Assembly: GCA_031181325.1 (NCBI GenBank)
Contig: JAPSKX010000003.1
Span: forward strand, 1 to 64,000
Length of the DNA stretch: 64,000 nucleotides
Source of the DNA: Paenibacillus sp.
Lineage (GTDB): Bacteria; Bacillota; Bacilli; Paenibacillales; YIM-B00363
Direction: 5' to 3'
Shown: positions 7,908 through 17,600 of the stretch, one piece after another
How the letters are laid out: each line of letters starts with the position of its first letter
Position numbering within the stretch: the stretch's first letter is position 1
Notes under the pieces: model-generated
Databases searched by the model: none
What the model was told of the DNA's origin: nothing
The model's input: the letters and a program-made list of their open reading frames with translations, nothing else
Made by a program: the position numbers and the translations under genes

Positions 7908-10070
7908 TTAGTCCGAGACTGTAAACCAACGGATCTCCTTCGTGGCGATCAGCTTCTTATACCCTGGCTTCACTTGGTCGTAAATGTTGAGCTTGTAATT
8001 TTCTAGATCTTCCAGTCGGTACTTAATATCTTCGTCTTTCTTCGTTAACTCCATGCTGTGCGTTCCAAGCTCCAGCATGTTACCCTCTGCGCTGCCTTCA
8101 TCGGCTGCCGGACTGCCGTCATCCAGCTTTAGCTCGTGGGTCAACTTGAAGCCTGTGACGGGATCCTCGATCTCGACGATGATACGCCGATCCTTCGTGT
8201 CCGCCTCCACCATGAAATCGCGTTCCAGCGTATAGTTGAAGTCTAACTCTACTTCGTTATTGGTGAAATCAATCTGCGTCCCGAACTTCTCGAAGGAAAC
8301 CTTGTAAGGATATAGCTCGAGTTCCTTGAATGTATCCTTCGGCGTCGCCGTCTCTGCCGGGAGATCGAGCACGACCGCATTCACGTAAGCGCTGGTCGTC
8401 GTCTTGCCGTCATCGTCCCCTGCGGCCGGCGGGACCGTCGTTTCTACCGCTTCGCCGAGGAGCAGCTGCAGCTTCGACGTGTCCACACTGCTTGGCAAGC
8501 TTGCCTGGAAGGAAATCAACGCTTTTCCGTTCGGGGCGATGTCCGTCGCCGGCTTCACGATCGTAGCCGGATACACGGCACCGTCGGCCGTTTGGAATTG
8601 ACCGACGTAGGACCCCGTCTGGGTATATCGCTTTTCCAGATTCGTCGCATCGATCGTTGCGCTTACGAGCTTCGCGGAAGGACTGCTGAAGGTATCGATT
8701 TGTCGCGTCTTCAGCTCGGCGCGCTTCCCGATCGCTTCGATCAGGTGCGGTTTCCCGGCTGCAATCGTCGTAATCGACATCAGATCTGCATTGTGATTGA
8801 ACCGAAGCAGCTCTGCGGCGACTTCCCCTTCCGCCGCCTTCTCCTCGAGAGACAAGGCAACCTTCTGGAAGTTGTACGTATACGGAATTTTGCTGACGAA
8901 CTGAACGTCGATTTCGGAGCCCGGCGCGATCGTCAGTACCTTGTCGAATTGGACGAGATCCGCCTTCGCATCCACCACCTCGTCCAACTTGTACCCCCCT
9001 GTTACGCTCGGAACGGGCAGCGGGGTCGTCCCCTTGTTCTTGATCGATACGCTCGAGATCAGCAAGTCCTGGTCTTCCCACGGGACCCTCGTCAGGCTTG
9101 TAAGCACCGCCGTATACGTCCCATCCTCGGTCGAGAACGTCTGTTCCGAACCGATCGAGACATCCTCCGCAGTCGTTGCCGGAAGCTCGTAAGAAGCAAG
9201 CGGAATTGCGATCGAACCCTTGTCGTTCGTTAACGTTTGCGTGAGGACCAATTGCCAGCCTTCGCTTCCGGCTTCGACAGGAATCGCGCCGGACAACGTA
9301 AGTTCCTTTTTTTCCAATGGGTTAAACACCGTATTTTCGGTTAACGTACTCTTAAGCGGATAGAAGAGTCCCGCCTTGCTGCGGAGCTGGAATTGGAAAT
9401 TCACGCCCGTTACCGATTGCGTTCCGACATTCTCCATTACCACCGTCACCGAGGGCAAGAAGTTTTTGTCATTTTTACCGACGGCAATGCGCTTTAGAGA
9501 AGTATTAAAGTTGGACTTGTCCGTCACAACAGTGAAGGAACGATTCTTCGGTACACTTTTGTTATAGTTGGCCGGAATCGAGATTGTCCCTAGTACTCTC
9601 TCGAAATTCGATTGCGAGAAATCCCACGCGATCATGGAAAATTGCAGATCGGATAATTTCACCGTCTTGCTTACTTTCGCGTAGAACCGGTAATCTTGGT
9701 GGGATCCGGCCGCAACCTGATTCTGATCTTTATTCTCGGACACAAGATTCACCGTAAAGCTGCTCCCGCCCTTGGATTTCACGCGGACCCAATAATCCTG
9801 GAAATTTAGCGGCGTTTGGCTCCCCTTGTTGTTTAGACGCAAGGTGAAGGACACGATTTTATCCGTCGTTTGCTCTAACTCTTGTACATTTAATAGTTCA
9901 AAGTTAGCTGCGCTTGAAATATTCACTTTACCTAACGAAGGCGCCGTATAGGGGGTCGTCTGCGCTGCAGGAGCGTCGGGCGTGCTCGCGGCTTGCGCCT
10001 GACCCAGACTGACTGCCAACGCCATCACCGTTGCCAGAGCAACCGCTTTATTTCGATACACGTTCTTCAT
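7908..10070 (-). CDS. Large secreted protein, paralogue B
   Basis: A 720-residue exported protein with a signal peptide ending AQAQA near residue 27. It has successive beta-rich modules whose landmarks (LRLNNKGS, VMENVGTQS, SIKNKGTTPLPVP, then LYPYKVSF near residue 590) recur in the same order as in the protein at 1359-3128. It is longer by one module of about 120 residues in the middle (around residues 430-560). The ATG at 10070 has AGGAGG with 8-nt spacing. It lies 84 nt after the stalk-domain gene with no terminator between, so the two are probably cotranscribed. I infer an extracellular envelope role from secretion and context; the biochemical function is unknown. Confidence 0.75.
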   Translation of the reverse strand: MKNVYRNKAVALATVMALAVSLGQAQAASTPDAPAAQTTPYTAPSLGKVNISSAANFELLNVQELEQTTDKIVSFTLRLNNKGSQTPLNFQDYWVRVKSKGGSSFTVNLVSENKDQNQVAAGSHQDYRFYAKVSKTVKLSDLQFSMIAWDFSQSNFERVLGTISIPANYNKSVPKNRSFTVVTDKSNFNTSLKRIAVGKNDKNFLPSVTVVMENVGTQSVTGVNFQFQLRSKAGLFYPLKSTLTENTVFNPLEKKELTLSGAIPVEAGSEGWQLVLTQTLTNDKGSIAIPLASYELPATTAEDVSIGSEQTFSTEDGTYTAVLTSLTRVPWEDQDLLISSVSIKNKGTTPLPVPSVTGGYKLDEVVDAKADLVQFDKVLTIAPGSEIDVQFVSKIPYTYNFQKVALSLEEKAAEGEVAAELLRFNHNADLMSITTIAAGKPHLIEAIGKRAELKTRQIDTFSSPSAKLVSATIDATNLEKRYTQTGSYVGQFQTADGAVYPATIVKPATDIAPNGKALISFQASLPSSVDTSKLQLLLGEAVETTVPPAAGDDDGKTTTSAYVNAVVLDLPAETATPKDTFKELELYPYKVSFEKFGTQIDFTNNEVELDFNYTLERDFMVEADTKDRRIIVEIEDPVTGFKLTHELKLDDGSPAADEGSAEGNMLELGTHSMELTKKDEDIKYRLEDLENYKLNIYDQVKPGYKKLIATKEIRWFTVSD

Positions 10071-10154
10071 GTAATCCCTCCTATCCTATTTAACGTCTTC
10101 CGCTCTGGAAAAGTTTCGACGGTTATGAAATTTCGCCTTTGGTAGTATTTAGAT

Positions 10155-10865
10155 TTACTCCATGAGCTCGAGCAGCCCTCTATTGCTCTGAAGGATGTTC
10201 CTATAATACAAAGTAAGGTAATCCTCTTCTTCCGGCCGTTCCGTAAAACGTACCAAATAATCGACAGCTTCTTGCAGCGAGCGTATGATTTGATCCAGCT
10301 TCTTGACATCATCCGTCAGCGAACTAATTTTGTCGGTTTGGTTCGGATACTTATTATAGAGCTCTAAAGTTAGATTATTTATATTTCTATATCTCTCCGT
10401 TACTTTCTGGATTTCCGTTTTCCTTATGATATCTATGTCATAGGCTACGTTGTCTGTAACGAAAATATCCTTCGCAATTTGCGTTTGCTGGATTAGGAGT
10501 TGGACGAGTCCTGCCGTTTCATATACTTGCTGATACATCGTATGTATCTCATTGGACATTTCATCTTCATCTGCCGATTCTTGATCATCCGATTGCTCCG
10601 TATGCTTCATCTTGATCAGAGCCGTACTGGTTGATGGATCCCAAGCGACGTGAGCTCCTAACGCTTCCGAAACAACCTTCAGCGGTACAAGCGTAGTCCC
10701 ATCCATATTTATGGCTGGCACACCGGATTGAACCGCTTCATCATTTACTTTCACTTGTACCGTCGGAAATCCTTTATATACAGAAGTCCCATCACCAACG
10801 GCTGATGCGGTCATATGACCTACGAAGAGTGACGCCAGAGTAATACCGATTAGTTTCTGCTTCAT
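10155..10865 (-). CDS. Secreted stalk-domain (copper amine oxidase N-like) protein
   Basis: A 236-residue exported protein. The signal peptide is followed by one copy of the copper-amine-oxidase N-terminal-like (stalk) domain at about residues 33-88, recognisable from VQVKVNDEAVQSG, TTLVPLKVVSEALGAHVAWD and ALIKM. Such domains are common in surface proteins of Paenibacillaceae and do not imply oxidase activity. The remainder is acidic then helical (about 110-235), with no motif I know. The ATG at 10865 has AAGGAAG upstream. It lies between the S-layer gene terminator and secreted protein B and probably shares a transcript with the latter. Confidence 0.75.
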   Translation of the reverse strand: MKQKLIGITLASLFVGHMTASAVGDGTSVYKGFPTVQVKVNDEAVQSGVPAINMDGTTLVPLKVVSEALGAHVAWDPSTSTALIKMKHTEQSDDQESADEDEMSNEIHTMYQQVYETAGLVQLLIQQTQIAKDIFVTDNVAYDIDIIRKTEIQKVTERYRNINNLTLELYNKYPNQTDKISSLTDDVKKLDQIIRSLQEAVDYLVRFTERPEEEDYLTLYYRNILQSNRGLLELME

Positions 10866-10900
10866 AACGATCTTCCTTTCTGTAAATAAAGACTAATAAC

Positions 10901-10925
10901 AAAAAGAGACCCTATCGGGTCTCCC
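10901..10925 (-). terminator. Rho-independent terminator of the S-layer gene
   Basis: GAGACCC/GGGTCTC (10923-10917 with 10912-10906, loop GATA) followed on the minus strand by five Ts, 12 nt after the S-layer stop codon. Confidence 0.85.
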
Positions 10926-10937
10926 TTTGGTTAAAGA

Positions 10938-13900
10938 TTAGTTAAGAACAACGTCTACGGAAGCTGTCTTACCGCTAGGAGCAGTTACCGTAATCGTGAA
11001 GCTGGAGAGTGTACCTCTATTATTGATAGAGAGTTCACCAGTGGAACTGTTGATGGAGATGTCTCCAGTTTGCGTGATGTTGCTGCTCCACTTCTTGTTG
11101 GAGATGCCGAACTGAAGGTTGAAGATATCGGCTTCCTTGGATACCAAGGTATCAGTATCTCCGCCAAGCGCATATTCGCCGCCGAACTGGTCAAAGATCT
11201 TCAGCTCATCGCCAAGCGTACCATCCCATGCATATTTTCCGGCAAGGCTAGTATAGGCGATACCTTTGGACGTCTTGGAGAACTTGATATCCGCAACAGT
11301 CGGAGCTTCCTTCACCGTTTTAACAGCGATGGTGGTCGATTGAGTGCCCTTCGGAGTAGCGGCAGTTACAATGACGTTAGTCGTACCAGCGTTGTTACCT
11401 ACCAAGTAGAAGTCAGATCCATCCCGGACTACATCGACAATAGCATTGTTGTCCGAGTACACGCTCTGAATAACAGACGATCCGCCGATTCCTACCGTTT
11501 GACCGGAAGCATCCTTCGCTTCAACCTTCACTTTCTTCGTCAGCGGCGTGTAGTTCGCTTGAATGTCGCTAGCAGTAGCTACAGTTCTAGCGAAACGGAA
11601 ACCGTCAAGAGCCAAATCCTTCACTGCCAAGATCGTGTTGTCTGCATTGCCTTTATCCAAGCTTACGGTATAAGTCAAGTTATGGTTGGAAGCCGTACCG
11701 CTGATCACTTCGACCGTCTTGCTCAAAGTATCCCCAACTACCTTACCGTCTTTGAGAAGCTCGAACTTGACGCGGTAGTTGCCAAGAGCGTCGCCGTGCA
11801 GCTTCAGTTCCTTATCCCAGTATGCCCACTTCGTTGCAGAAGCAAACGGTGCGCGATCGAACTCAACTGTTGCAGTGTTCGATCCACCTGCGACATTGGA
11901 CAAGTTAAGCGTCGTTGCAGCATACTCATTCGTGCCGTCGCCGTTCTCGTCATAAGCAGGAAGCTCCAAACGAGCGCCCGTGGATGCAGAACCTACCGCT
12001 TCCAAAGTAACCTTAACTTGGTAGTTATCTTCGGAGTAGTTCTTTTCGTAAGCTTCGCCGTACTGGTCATACGTTTTTACTTTGAATGCATCGTGCGCGC
12101 CGAGCAAGATGCTGTCCGTAAGTGCATCGGAGATTTTCACCGAGTTCGGGTAACGCATTTTCGAAACGTTGAGGTTCAGCGTACCTTTCACTTCCGGCTT
12201 CTCTCTCAAGGACAATTCGATCTTGGAAGAGCCCGTACCGTCAGCTTCTACTCTCAGTTTACCAACATGCTCGCCAGTCAAGACGATACCGTTGAGAACT
12301 GTACCAGCGCTGTCAGCTGCTTCCTCGATTGCGCCGCTCGTGTACACTTTGAACTTGTCAGCATTGTCCTTGATTTCTTGTGCAGTCAAAGTATCTCCGT
12401 TGCTGTCTTTAACAATGATCGGAATGTGCTTTTCACGGTCGCCATCCGCAATCGTGCCAGAGAAAGCAGGGATTTCAATGCTTGCAGGTTGTCTTACAGT
12501 CGCTACCTTAACCGTCTTCGTTGCCGAGCTGCCGCCTGCGTATGCAGAGATTACAACTTCCTTGCTTACTTGTCTGGAAGTGTCATCTTGCGTGTATACG
12601 ATTTGCAAGTCAGCTTTGTCGTCGCCGTCAACGTCTTCAACGAACGGAGTGCGATCGTCGATTACGCTACCAGTTACCGTAGCCGCTTCAACATCCCGGT
12701 CGTTCGTGTTGACCGACACATCGTCATTCAATTGATCACGGTCATAAACTTTCATGCCATATTGATCGTAAGCCGTGAACTGAACGTATGCTCTTTCGTT
12801 GAGTTCTGCTCTGAGGTAGTCAATTTTGTCGCCGTTCTTGTCTACCAGATCGCCGAGCTCGATCTTCGATACCAATACAGGATCGCCGATCGTAAAGATT
12901 TTGCTCGCTTGAAGGCGAGTCTCGTCGTCAATGATCGTCACGGAGAAACGATCGCCTGTACGCAACAGATTCCGATCGTTCGACGTGTAAGTCGGGTCTT
13001 GGATGAACGTATCGATCGTGAACGCCGTTTCGCCTGTACGGTTTTGTACAGTGTCCTCGATGTCGCGGTCCGATACGCGGATTTCATAGTTGCTAGCCGA
13101 CTTGCCTTCTACCGGCTTGCCGTATTGGTTCACAGCTTGGAACTCGATAAGAACGTCCTTAGCTTGAGCAACCGTCTCGGAAGCAGTAACGAACTCCAAC
13201 TTAGCTACTTTCTCAGCTTGTGCTTCAACTTCAGCAGTAGCTTTCTCCGAATCGAGGTTGCTGATTCCGCCGAGCGTTACAGAGTACGTTGCGTCAACAA
13301 GCTTGCTTTCGAGCTTGAGAACTGCCGAACGCTTATCGTCGGAGAACTTCGTTTCAGTAACTTTAACCGCCGAGCCGCTGCGCTTAACTTCGAACGTCGC
13401 CTTCTCCGTGTCAACCGGTCCGTTGAACGTAACCGTCAACTCGCTTGCGTTCGTAGCTTCGACTTTGTTGATGCCGATCGTCGCAGGAACGTTCAACTCG
13501 GAGTGTGCCGTGTACGCGGAGACGACGAGCGCTTCGCGAACAGCCGGTACCGTGTAGTCCGTTTGCTCCGTAATGATGCCAGCTTTAACAGCTGCTGCGA
13601 CATAAGCTTGCGCCCAGTCCGTAACTTCGCCTTCGACCGTAGCTTCTTCGTCAACTTCGATGTCCAACACGCGAACCATTACTGCTGCGAGTTGCTCGTA
13701 AGTGAACGTGTCCGTCGGGCCGAATTTGCCGTTGCCGTAACCTTCCATGTACTCCGGAGTTACTGCGCCGATGTAGCCGGCAGCCCACTCAGAGTTCAAG
13801 AGGTCCGTGAACTTCGCGTTTGCCGCGTTTTGGTCGAGGTCGAGGAGGCGTGCAATGATCGTCGCGACTTCTGCGCGAGTCATTTGACGGTCGAGACCAG

Positions 13901-14048
13901 CGGAGCCGTCTTCGTAACCTGTGAAGACACCTTCTTTAACCAATGCTTCGAATTTCTCTTGTGCAGTCAAATCAGCAGCCATTGCTGCGGACGAGAATGC
14001 GGATACTGCCATGGAAGCTGCGAGAAGCAGCGCTAAACCTTTTTTCAT
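10938..14048 (-). CDS. S-layer-type protein with three N-terminal SLH domains
   Basis: A 1036-residue protein, probably the main surface-layer subunit. It has a signal peptide (MKKGLALLLAASM.., site near residue 24), then three SLH domains (about 25-185; the first has the TRAE motif in RQMTRAEVATII), then many Ig-like beta domains to the end. SLH domains bind pyruvylated cell wall polymer, which csaB in this window would make. Codon choice is more AT-leaning and uniform than in neighbouring genes, as expected of a very highly expressed gene. Two in-frame starts have good RBSs: ATG 14048 (GAGGAGG, long spacer) and ATG 14123 (AAGGGGGTG, 8 nt), the latter adding 25 residues before the signal peptide. 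I list the shorter form. Confidence 0.9.
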   Translation of the reverse strand: MKKGLALLLAASMAVSAFSSAAMAADLTAQEKFEALVKEGVFTGYEDGSAGLDRQMTRAEVATIIARLLDLDQNAANAKFTDLLNSEWAAGYIGAVTPEYMEGYGNGKFGPTDTFTYEQLAAVMVRVLDIEVDEEATVEGEVTDWAQAYVAAAVKAGIITEQTDYTVPAVREALVVSAYTAHSELNVPATIGINKVEATNASELTVTFNGPVDTEKATFEVKRSGSAVKVTETKFSDDKRSAVLKLESKLVDATYSVTLGGISNLDSEKATAEVEAQAEKVAKLEFVTASETVAQAKDVLIEFQAVNQYGKPVEGKSASNYEIRVSDRDIEDTVQNRTGETAFTIDTFIQDPTYTSNDRNLLRTGDRFSVTIIDDETRLQASKIFTIGDPVLVSKIELGDLVDKNGDKIDYLRAELNERAYVQFTAYDQYGMKVYDRDQLNDDVSVNTNDRDVEAATVTGSVIDDRTPFVEDVDGDDKADLQIVYTQDDTSRQVSKEVVISAYAGGSSATKTVKVATVRQPASIEIPAFSGTIADGDREKHIPIIVKDSNGDTLTAQEIKDNADKFKVYTSGAIEEAADSAGTVLNGIVLTGEHVGKLRVEADGTGSSKIELSLREKPEVKGTLNLNVSKMRYPNSVKISDALTDSILLGAHDAFKVKTYDQYGEAYEKNYSEDNYQVKVTLEAVGSASTGARLELPAYDENGDGTNEYAATTLNLSNVAGGSNTATVEFDRAPFASATKWAYWDKELKLHGDALGNYRVKFELLKDGKVVGDTLSKTVEVISGTASNHNLTYTVSLDKGNADNTILAVKDLALDGFRFARTVATASDIQANYTPLTKKVKVEAKDASGQTVGIGGSSVIQSVYSDNNAIVDVVRDGSDFYLVGNNAGTTNVIVTAATPKGTQSTTIAVKTVKEAPTVADIKFSKTSKGIAYTSLAGKYAWDGTLGDELKIFDQFGGEYALGGDTDTLVSKEADIFNLQFGISNKKWSSNITQTGDISINSSTGELSINNRGTLSSFTITVTAPSGKTASVDVVLN

Positions 14049-14251
14049 AACCTTTTTTTCTCCTCCTCGAATATCGTTCGGTGTGTGAGAATTTCTTTTA
14101 ATTGTGTAGCTCTTATCCCTCATCGCCGATTCACCCCCTTTCCAAGGTTGAGCGTTAATTTCCTATTTAGGAAGTCTGCAACCAATAGCTTTGTACAAGC
14201 TGCAGAAACTAGTAAACCAAGCGAGATACTAGAGACTAAAACCACTTTACA

Positions 14252-14280
14252 ATTATACATTGGTAGGCATAAGGCGTAAA
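14252..14280 (-). promoter_or_regulatory. Sigma-A promoter P1 of the S-layer gene
   Basis: TTTACG (14280-14275), 17 bp, TATAAT (14257-14252). Transcription would start near 14245, giving a leader of about 120 nt to the first start codon and 200 nt to the second. Confidence 0.75.
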
Positions 14281-14295
14281 GAGGATTTTGAGAAA

Positions 14296-14333
14296 TTGTT
14301 CCATCCTCCAAAGCTTCTTGTTTCATCCTCCAA
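14296..14333. repeat. Two 16-bp direct repeats upstream of the S-layer promoter
   Basis: TTGTTCCATCCTCCAA (14296-14311) and TTGTTTCATCCTCCAA (14318-14333) differ at one base and are 22 bp apart start to start, about two helical turns. They lie roughly 60 and 80 bp upstream of the predicted start site, where an activator would bind. Confidence 0.75.
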
Positions 14334-14370
14334 TGTCCGGAGGCTCTCGCCTCGGGTTCACATCATATTA

Positions 14371-14465
14371 AACGCAGGGTTTCATGAAAAGTTGCGATCG
14401 TCTGAAAAACTTTTTTCCCGATCGCCCGACCGCTCTGCGTTGCAGCCGCGTGTTGCTTGCCGGCT
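14371..14465 (-). other. Nested inverted repeats upstream of the S-layer gene, possible structured RNA
   Basis: Three stems nest inside one another: 14371-14377 with 14435-14441 (7 bp), 14394-14400 with 14419-14425 (7 bp, GCGATCG/CGATCGC) and 14404-14409 with 14411-14416 (A/T-rich). A further hairpin AGCCG/CGGCT (14444-14448 with 14461-14465) precedes them on the minus strand, just after a candidate promoter. I recognise no known RNA family. The rest of 14049-14604 holds only the promoters, repeats and terminator listed separately. Confidence 0.5.
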
Positions 14466-14474
14466 ACGAAACCT

Positions 14475-14503
14475 AGTATATCTCGATCTATCACATTCGT
14501 CTA
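14475..14503 (-). promoter_or_regulatory. Candidate distal promoter P2 upstream of the S-layer gene
   Basis: TAGACG (14503-14498), 17 bp, TATACT (14480-14475). The predicted start near 14468 coincides with the beginning of the inverted-repeat cluster. Two GTGATAGA copies 12 bp apart overlap it. Confidence 0.5.
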
Positions 14504-14544
14504 TCACTTAAGATTTTCCATGCAACGGCGCCCCATACGCGGAT

Positions 14545-14580
14545 GAAACGCAAAGAACCGCCTGCGTTTGCAGGCGGTTC
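14545..14580 (-). terminator. Rho-independent terminator of the 1213-residue SLH gene
   Basis: A perfect 11-bp stem GAACCGCCTGC/GCAGGCGGTTC with a 4-nt loop, followed by a T-rich stretch on the minus strand. Confidence 0.8.
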
Positions 14581-14604
14581 GCCGACGATCGATATGCGTC
14601 CGAA

Positions 14605-17600
14605 TCACTTCGGGATTTTTCTGGCTTCGCGCAAGACGCGAATCAATACGGCGGCACCTTGGTCGCGCGTGAAAGCCGTATCCGGCTCGAAGCGGAAGGT
14701 TTCTTTTTTCTGTCCAGGCAAGAGCAAATTTTTAATTCCTTCGATATACCCTTCTTTTAATACGGCATTAACCGCCGGCTGCGCATACGATTCGATATCG
14801 TTCGCATCCGTGAATTCCTTCTGCAAGCTCGCGGTCAGCTTCTCCGATACCGGATCCAGCTTTAAATTCGCCGCCCTTGCGATCATGACGGCCGCCTGCT
14901 CCCGCGTGATGCCGCCGTTCGGATTGAACTTGTTCTCCTCCATGCCCCGAACGATCCCCGCGCGCGCCGCCGTCTCGATATATCTGTAGCTGTAAATTTT
15001 AAAATTCGTTATGTCGATCCTCGGAACGTCGGAGAAGGTGGGATCTCCGTCGTAGTTCAACGGGATATCGAACGCCTTCACGAGCAGAGTAGCGAATTCC
15101 CCGCGCGTCATCGGGTCATACGGCCGGAACCAATCGTCTTCTTTATTAAACATGTAGCCTTTGGAATAAAGCACGTCCAAGTCGTTCCGCGCCCAATCGT
15201 GAGCAATCACATCGTTGAAGCTCTGATCCATGTACATCACTTGATAGTAGCCGAACCGATATAACGGGACTGTGATCGTATTTTTGCCCGGGTCGACGAC
15301 GCCCCCGATGTTTTGCCATGCCCAGCCCATATCGCCGTCAGGCAGCTCTTGATAGTCGAAGTGGAACACAGTAACGTATTTCCAGCCGTCTTGACGGATG
15401 ACCGGATTGTAGGACAGGGTGAGCGTCCCCGCCGCGGTCGGTACCATCTGATCATCAGGGTGGCGAAGATAGAACTTGGGAGTCGCATACGGGTCTTGGC
15501 CGCTGCCACGGTAAGCGAGCTCGAGATCGTCTTCGTCGGCTTCCACGGTCCCGGCATCGATCCAGAACAACGGGCTCACCGCGTTGAAGCGAATTCGCTC
15601 TTCTCCCGCCAATTCGGAGATTGCGGATCCCTCGGCGTCATGTTCGATCTTATCGATGCGGCCGTCCGTCGAGTTCGCGATGCCGAATAAAATTTGCCGA
15701 TCGGCAGTCACGAATGTGTTCTTATCTTCCGGATCGTTCCGCTTCAGATTGGTCCCTTTCGGGAACGATAGCTTTAACTGTTTATTGAAAATGTCGACCT
15801 TCTTGCCGATGGTGGTTTTATAACTGGCGCCGTCCATCACAGTATTCACGTTAATGACGACGACCTCGACGTCCAGTTCTTCCGTGCCGCGCACAATCGT
15901 GAATTCGACGTTATTTTTCCCGGCTTTCAAATCGCGGACTTCGAATTCGTAAACATCCGGAACATCCGTTTCGAACGCCGGCAACCCGTCGACCAAAATT
16001 CGATCGGACGCCTCCGCCTTAACTTCGAATTTGACGAAGTTGGCGTTTACGTTCGCCTGGGTATCCCCTTCCGGCGTAATCATGGTAATCGGCGAGATGA
16101 TTTCGTATGGAAGAACCTCGCGGCGAATCGTAATCGCGCGGATCGCCTCGATGCCGGAGTTGTTCGTAACCTTGAATACGAACGTAGTGTTTCCCGTCGG
16201 CGCTAATCGAATACTGCCCGTCGATATTGTATTCCCTGAGAACGTCAGAGTCTGGGGCCCTTCCTGCGGTCCGCCGATCACTTCAAGCGTTCCTTGATTG
16301 GCTTCTTTGACTGTTCCGGCGAAACTGACTTCGAACAGGTTCGTAACGTAGTTATTCTCAAGGTTCGTCGTCTTGAAATCGTCGCGTCCCGCCGCTTCGA
16401 CAGGGCTTAGATCGACGAATTCCGGAATGTTCACCGTATTTAAGAATACGTTCCACGTCGTTGAAGAAATTAACTTCGTACGAGCCGTATCTTCGAAGAT
16501 GCTGACCTTAATCGTGTTAGCGCCCTGCACCAGCCGACCCTCGAACAGGAACTGGTGCACGTTCGGCGTCCCTCCCGCCTCAATCGTTACGGGATGGTTA
16601 TTGACTTCGATCCTGACGGCGGCGATATCCGGAATGTTCACAGTCCGGAATCTTATGGTTCTCCCCGTGTCGGCGGTGGTCAACACCTCGCCTTGCGTCA
16701 GGTTCTGGAACGTAATGTAAGGAACGCTGGATACCGTGAATTGATAGGTTCTGCCGTTCCCCGTACGATCCGTCGTTCCATCCTGCACAGGAAAGAACGT
16801 CGCGCCGAAGTCCCCGCCCGGGAAATTGTTGTTGAACGTAATATCGACGTACTTGCCGGCGACGTTGACCGCATCCGGAGTACCGCCGGAAATGTCCGCC
16901 CCCCCGATGCCTGTCCGGCGCAGTTTCACCCCGGTGGCCGCCGTGACCGGACCCGAGAAATGAACGCGGAACGTTACCGGCTGCTGCGTAATTTCCGTGA
17001 GAAGCGGCGCTTCGCTCATGCGAATGAAGCTCGTGCTGGCGCCGATCCGCATTTCCACATAATTTACATACGGTTGAGTGCTGTCCTGCACGCTGACGTC
17101 GAACGAGGAACCCACCTCCGTCACGGCGCCCTTCTTGAATACGAAATCAACTTTCTGGTTCCGGTTCCCGCTGCTCAGCGTCAACGATCTGGCGAAATCG
17201 AATACGACATAATCGTCGTCGGGACCCGTCGGCGTCCAGACGGGATTTACCGGAAGATTATCGGTCACATCAGTTTCGCCGTCCGGCTCGCCGTTCAACG
17301 AGTCACCAGGAACCACTAAATCATACGTACCGAGCGGAGTTGCCCCGGACATCACCGTGACTTGGTTGTATGCCAGCACGCCGGCGGCGTCCTTGTTCAC
17401 CTTCAGCTTCGCCCCGATATCGACGCTGGCGCTCTCCAGCACGGGCTTTAGGAACAACTTCTGTTCCTCTGAAGTAGCCCCGGTTTCCTTAATCGTTGCA
17501 TGGAACGCGAACGGCCCGCCGTCATCGAATAACAACGAGCGCTGTTGCGTATACGTACGAGACGAGTTCGTGGCGATCATCGTGATGAGGTTGTCTCCCG

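Noticed and set aside
7719-8006. A 95-codon plus-strand frame with an AGGAGG nearby
   Set aside because: It runs through the terminator stem and into the end of secreted protein B, and encodes no recognisable protein.
11070-14036. A 988-codon open frame on the plus strand opposite the S-layer gene
   Set aside because: It has no RBS, signal or recognisable domain and mirrors the regular codon usage of the highly expressed S-layer gene; it is a shadow frame.
14120-14326. A 68-codon frame starting inside the direct repeats upstream of the S-layer gene
   Set aside because: The first repeat contains GGAGG too close to the ATG, the promoter lies inside the frame, and the peptide has no known similarity; probably chance.
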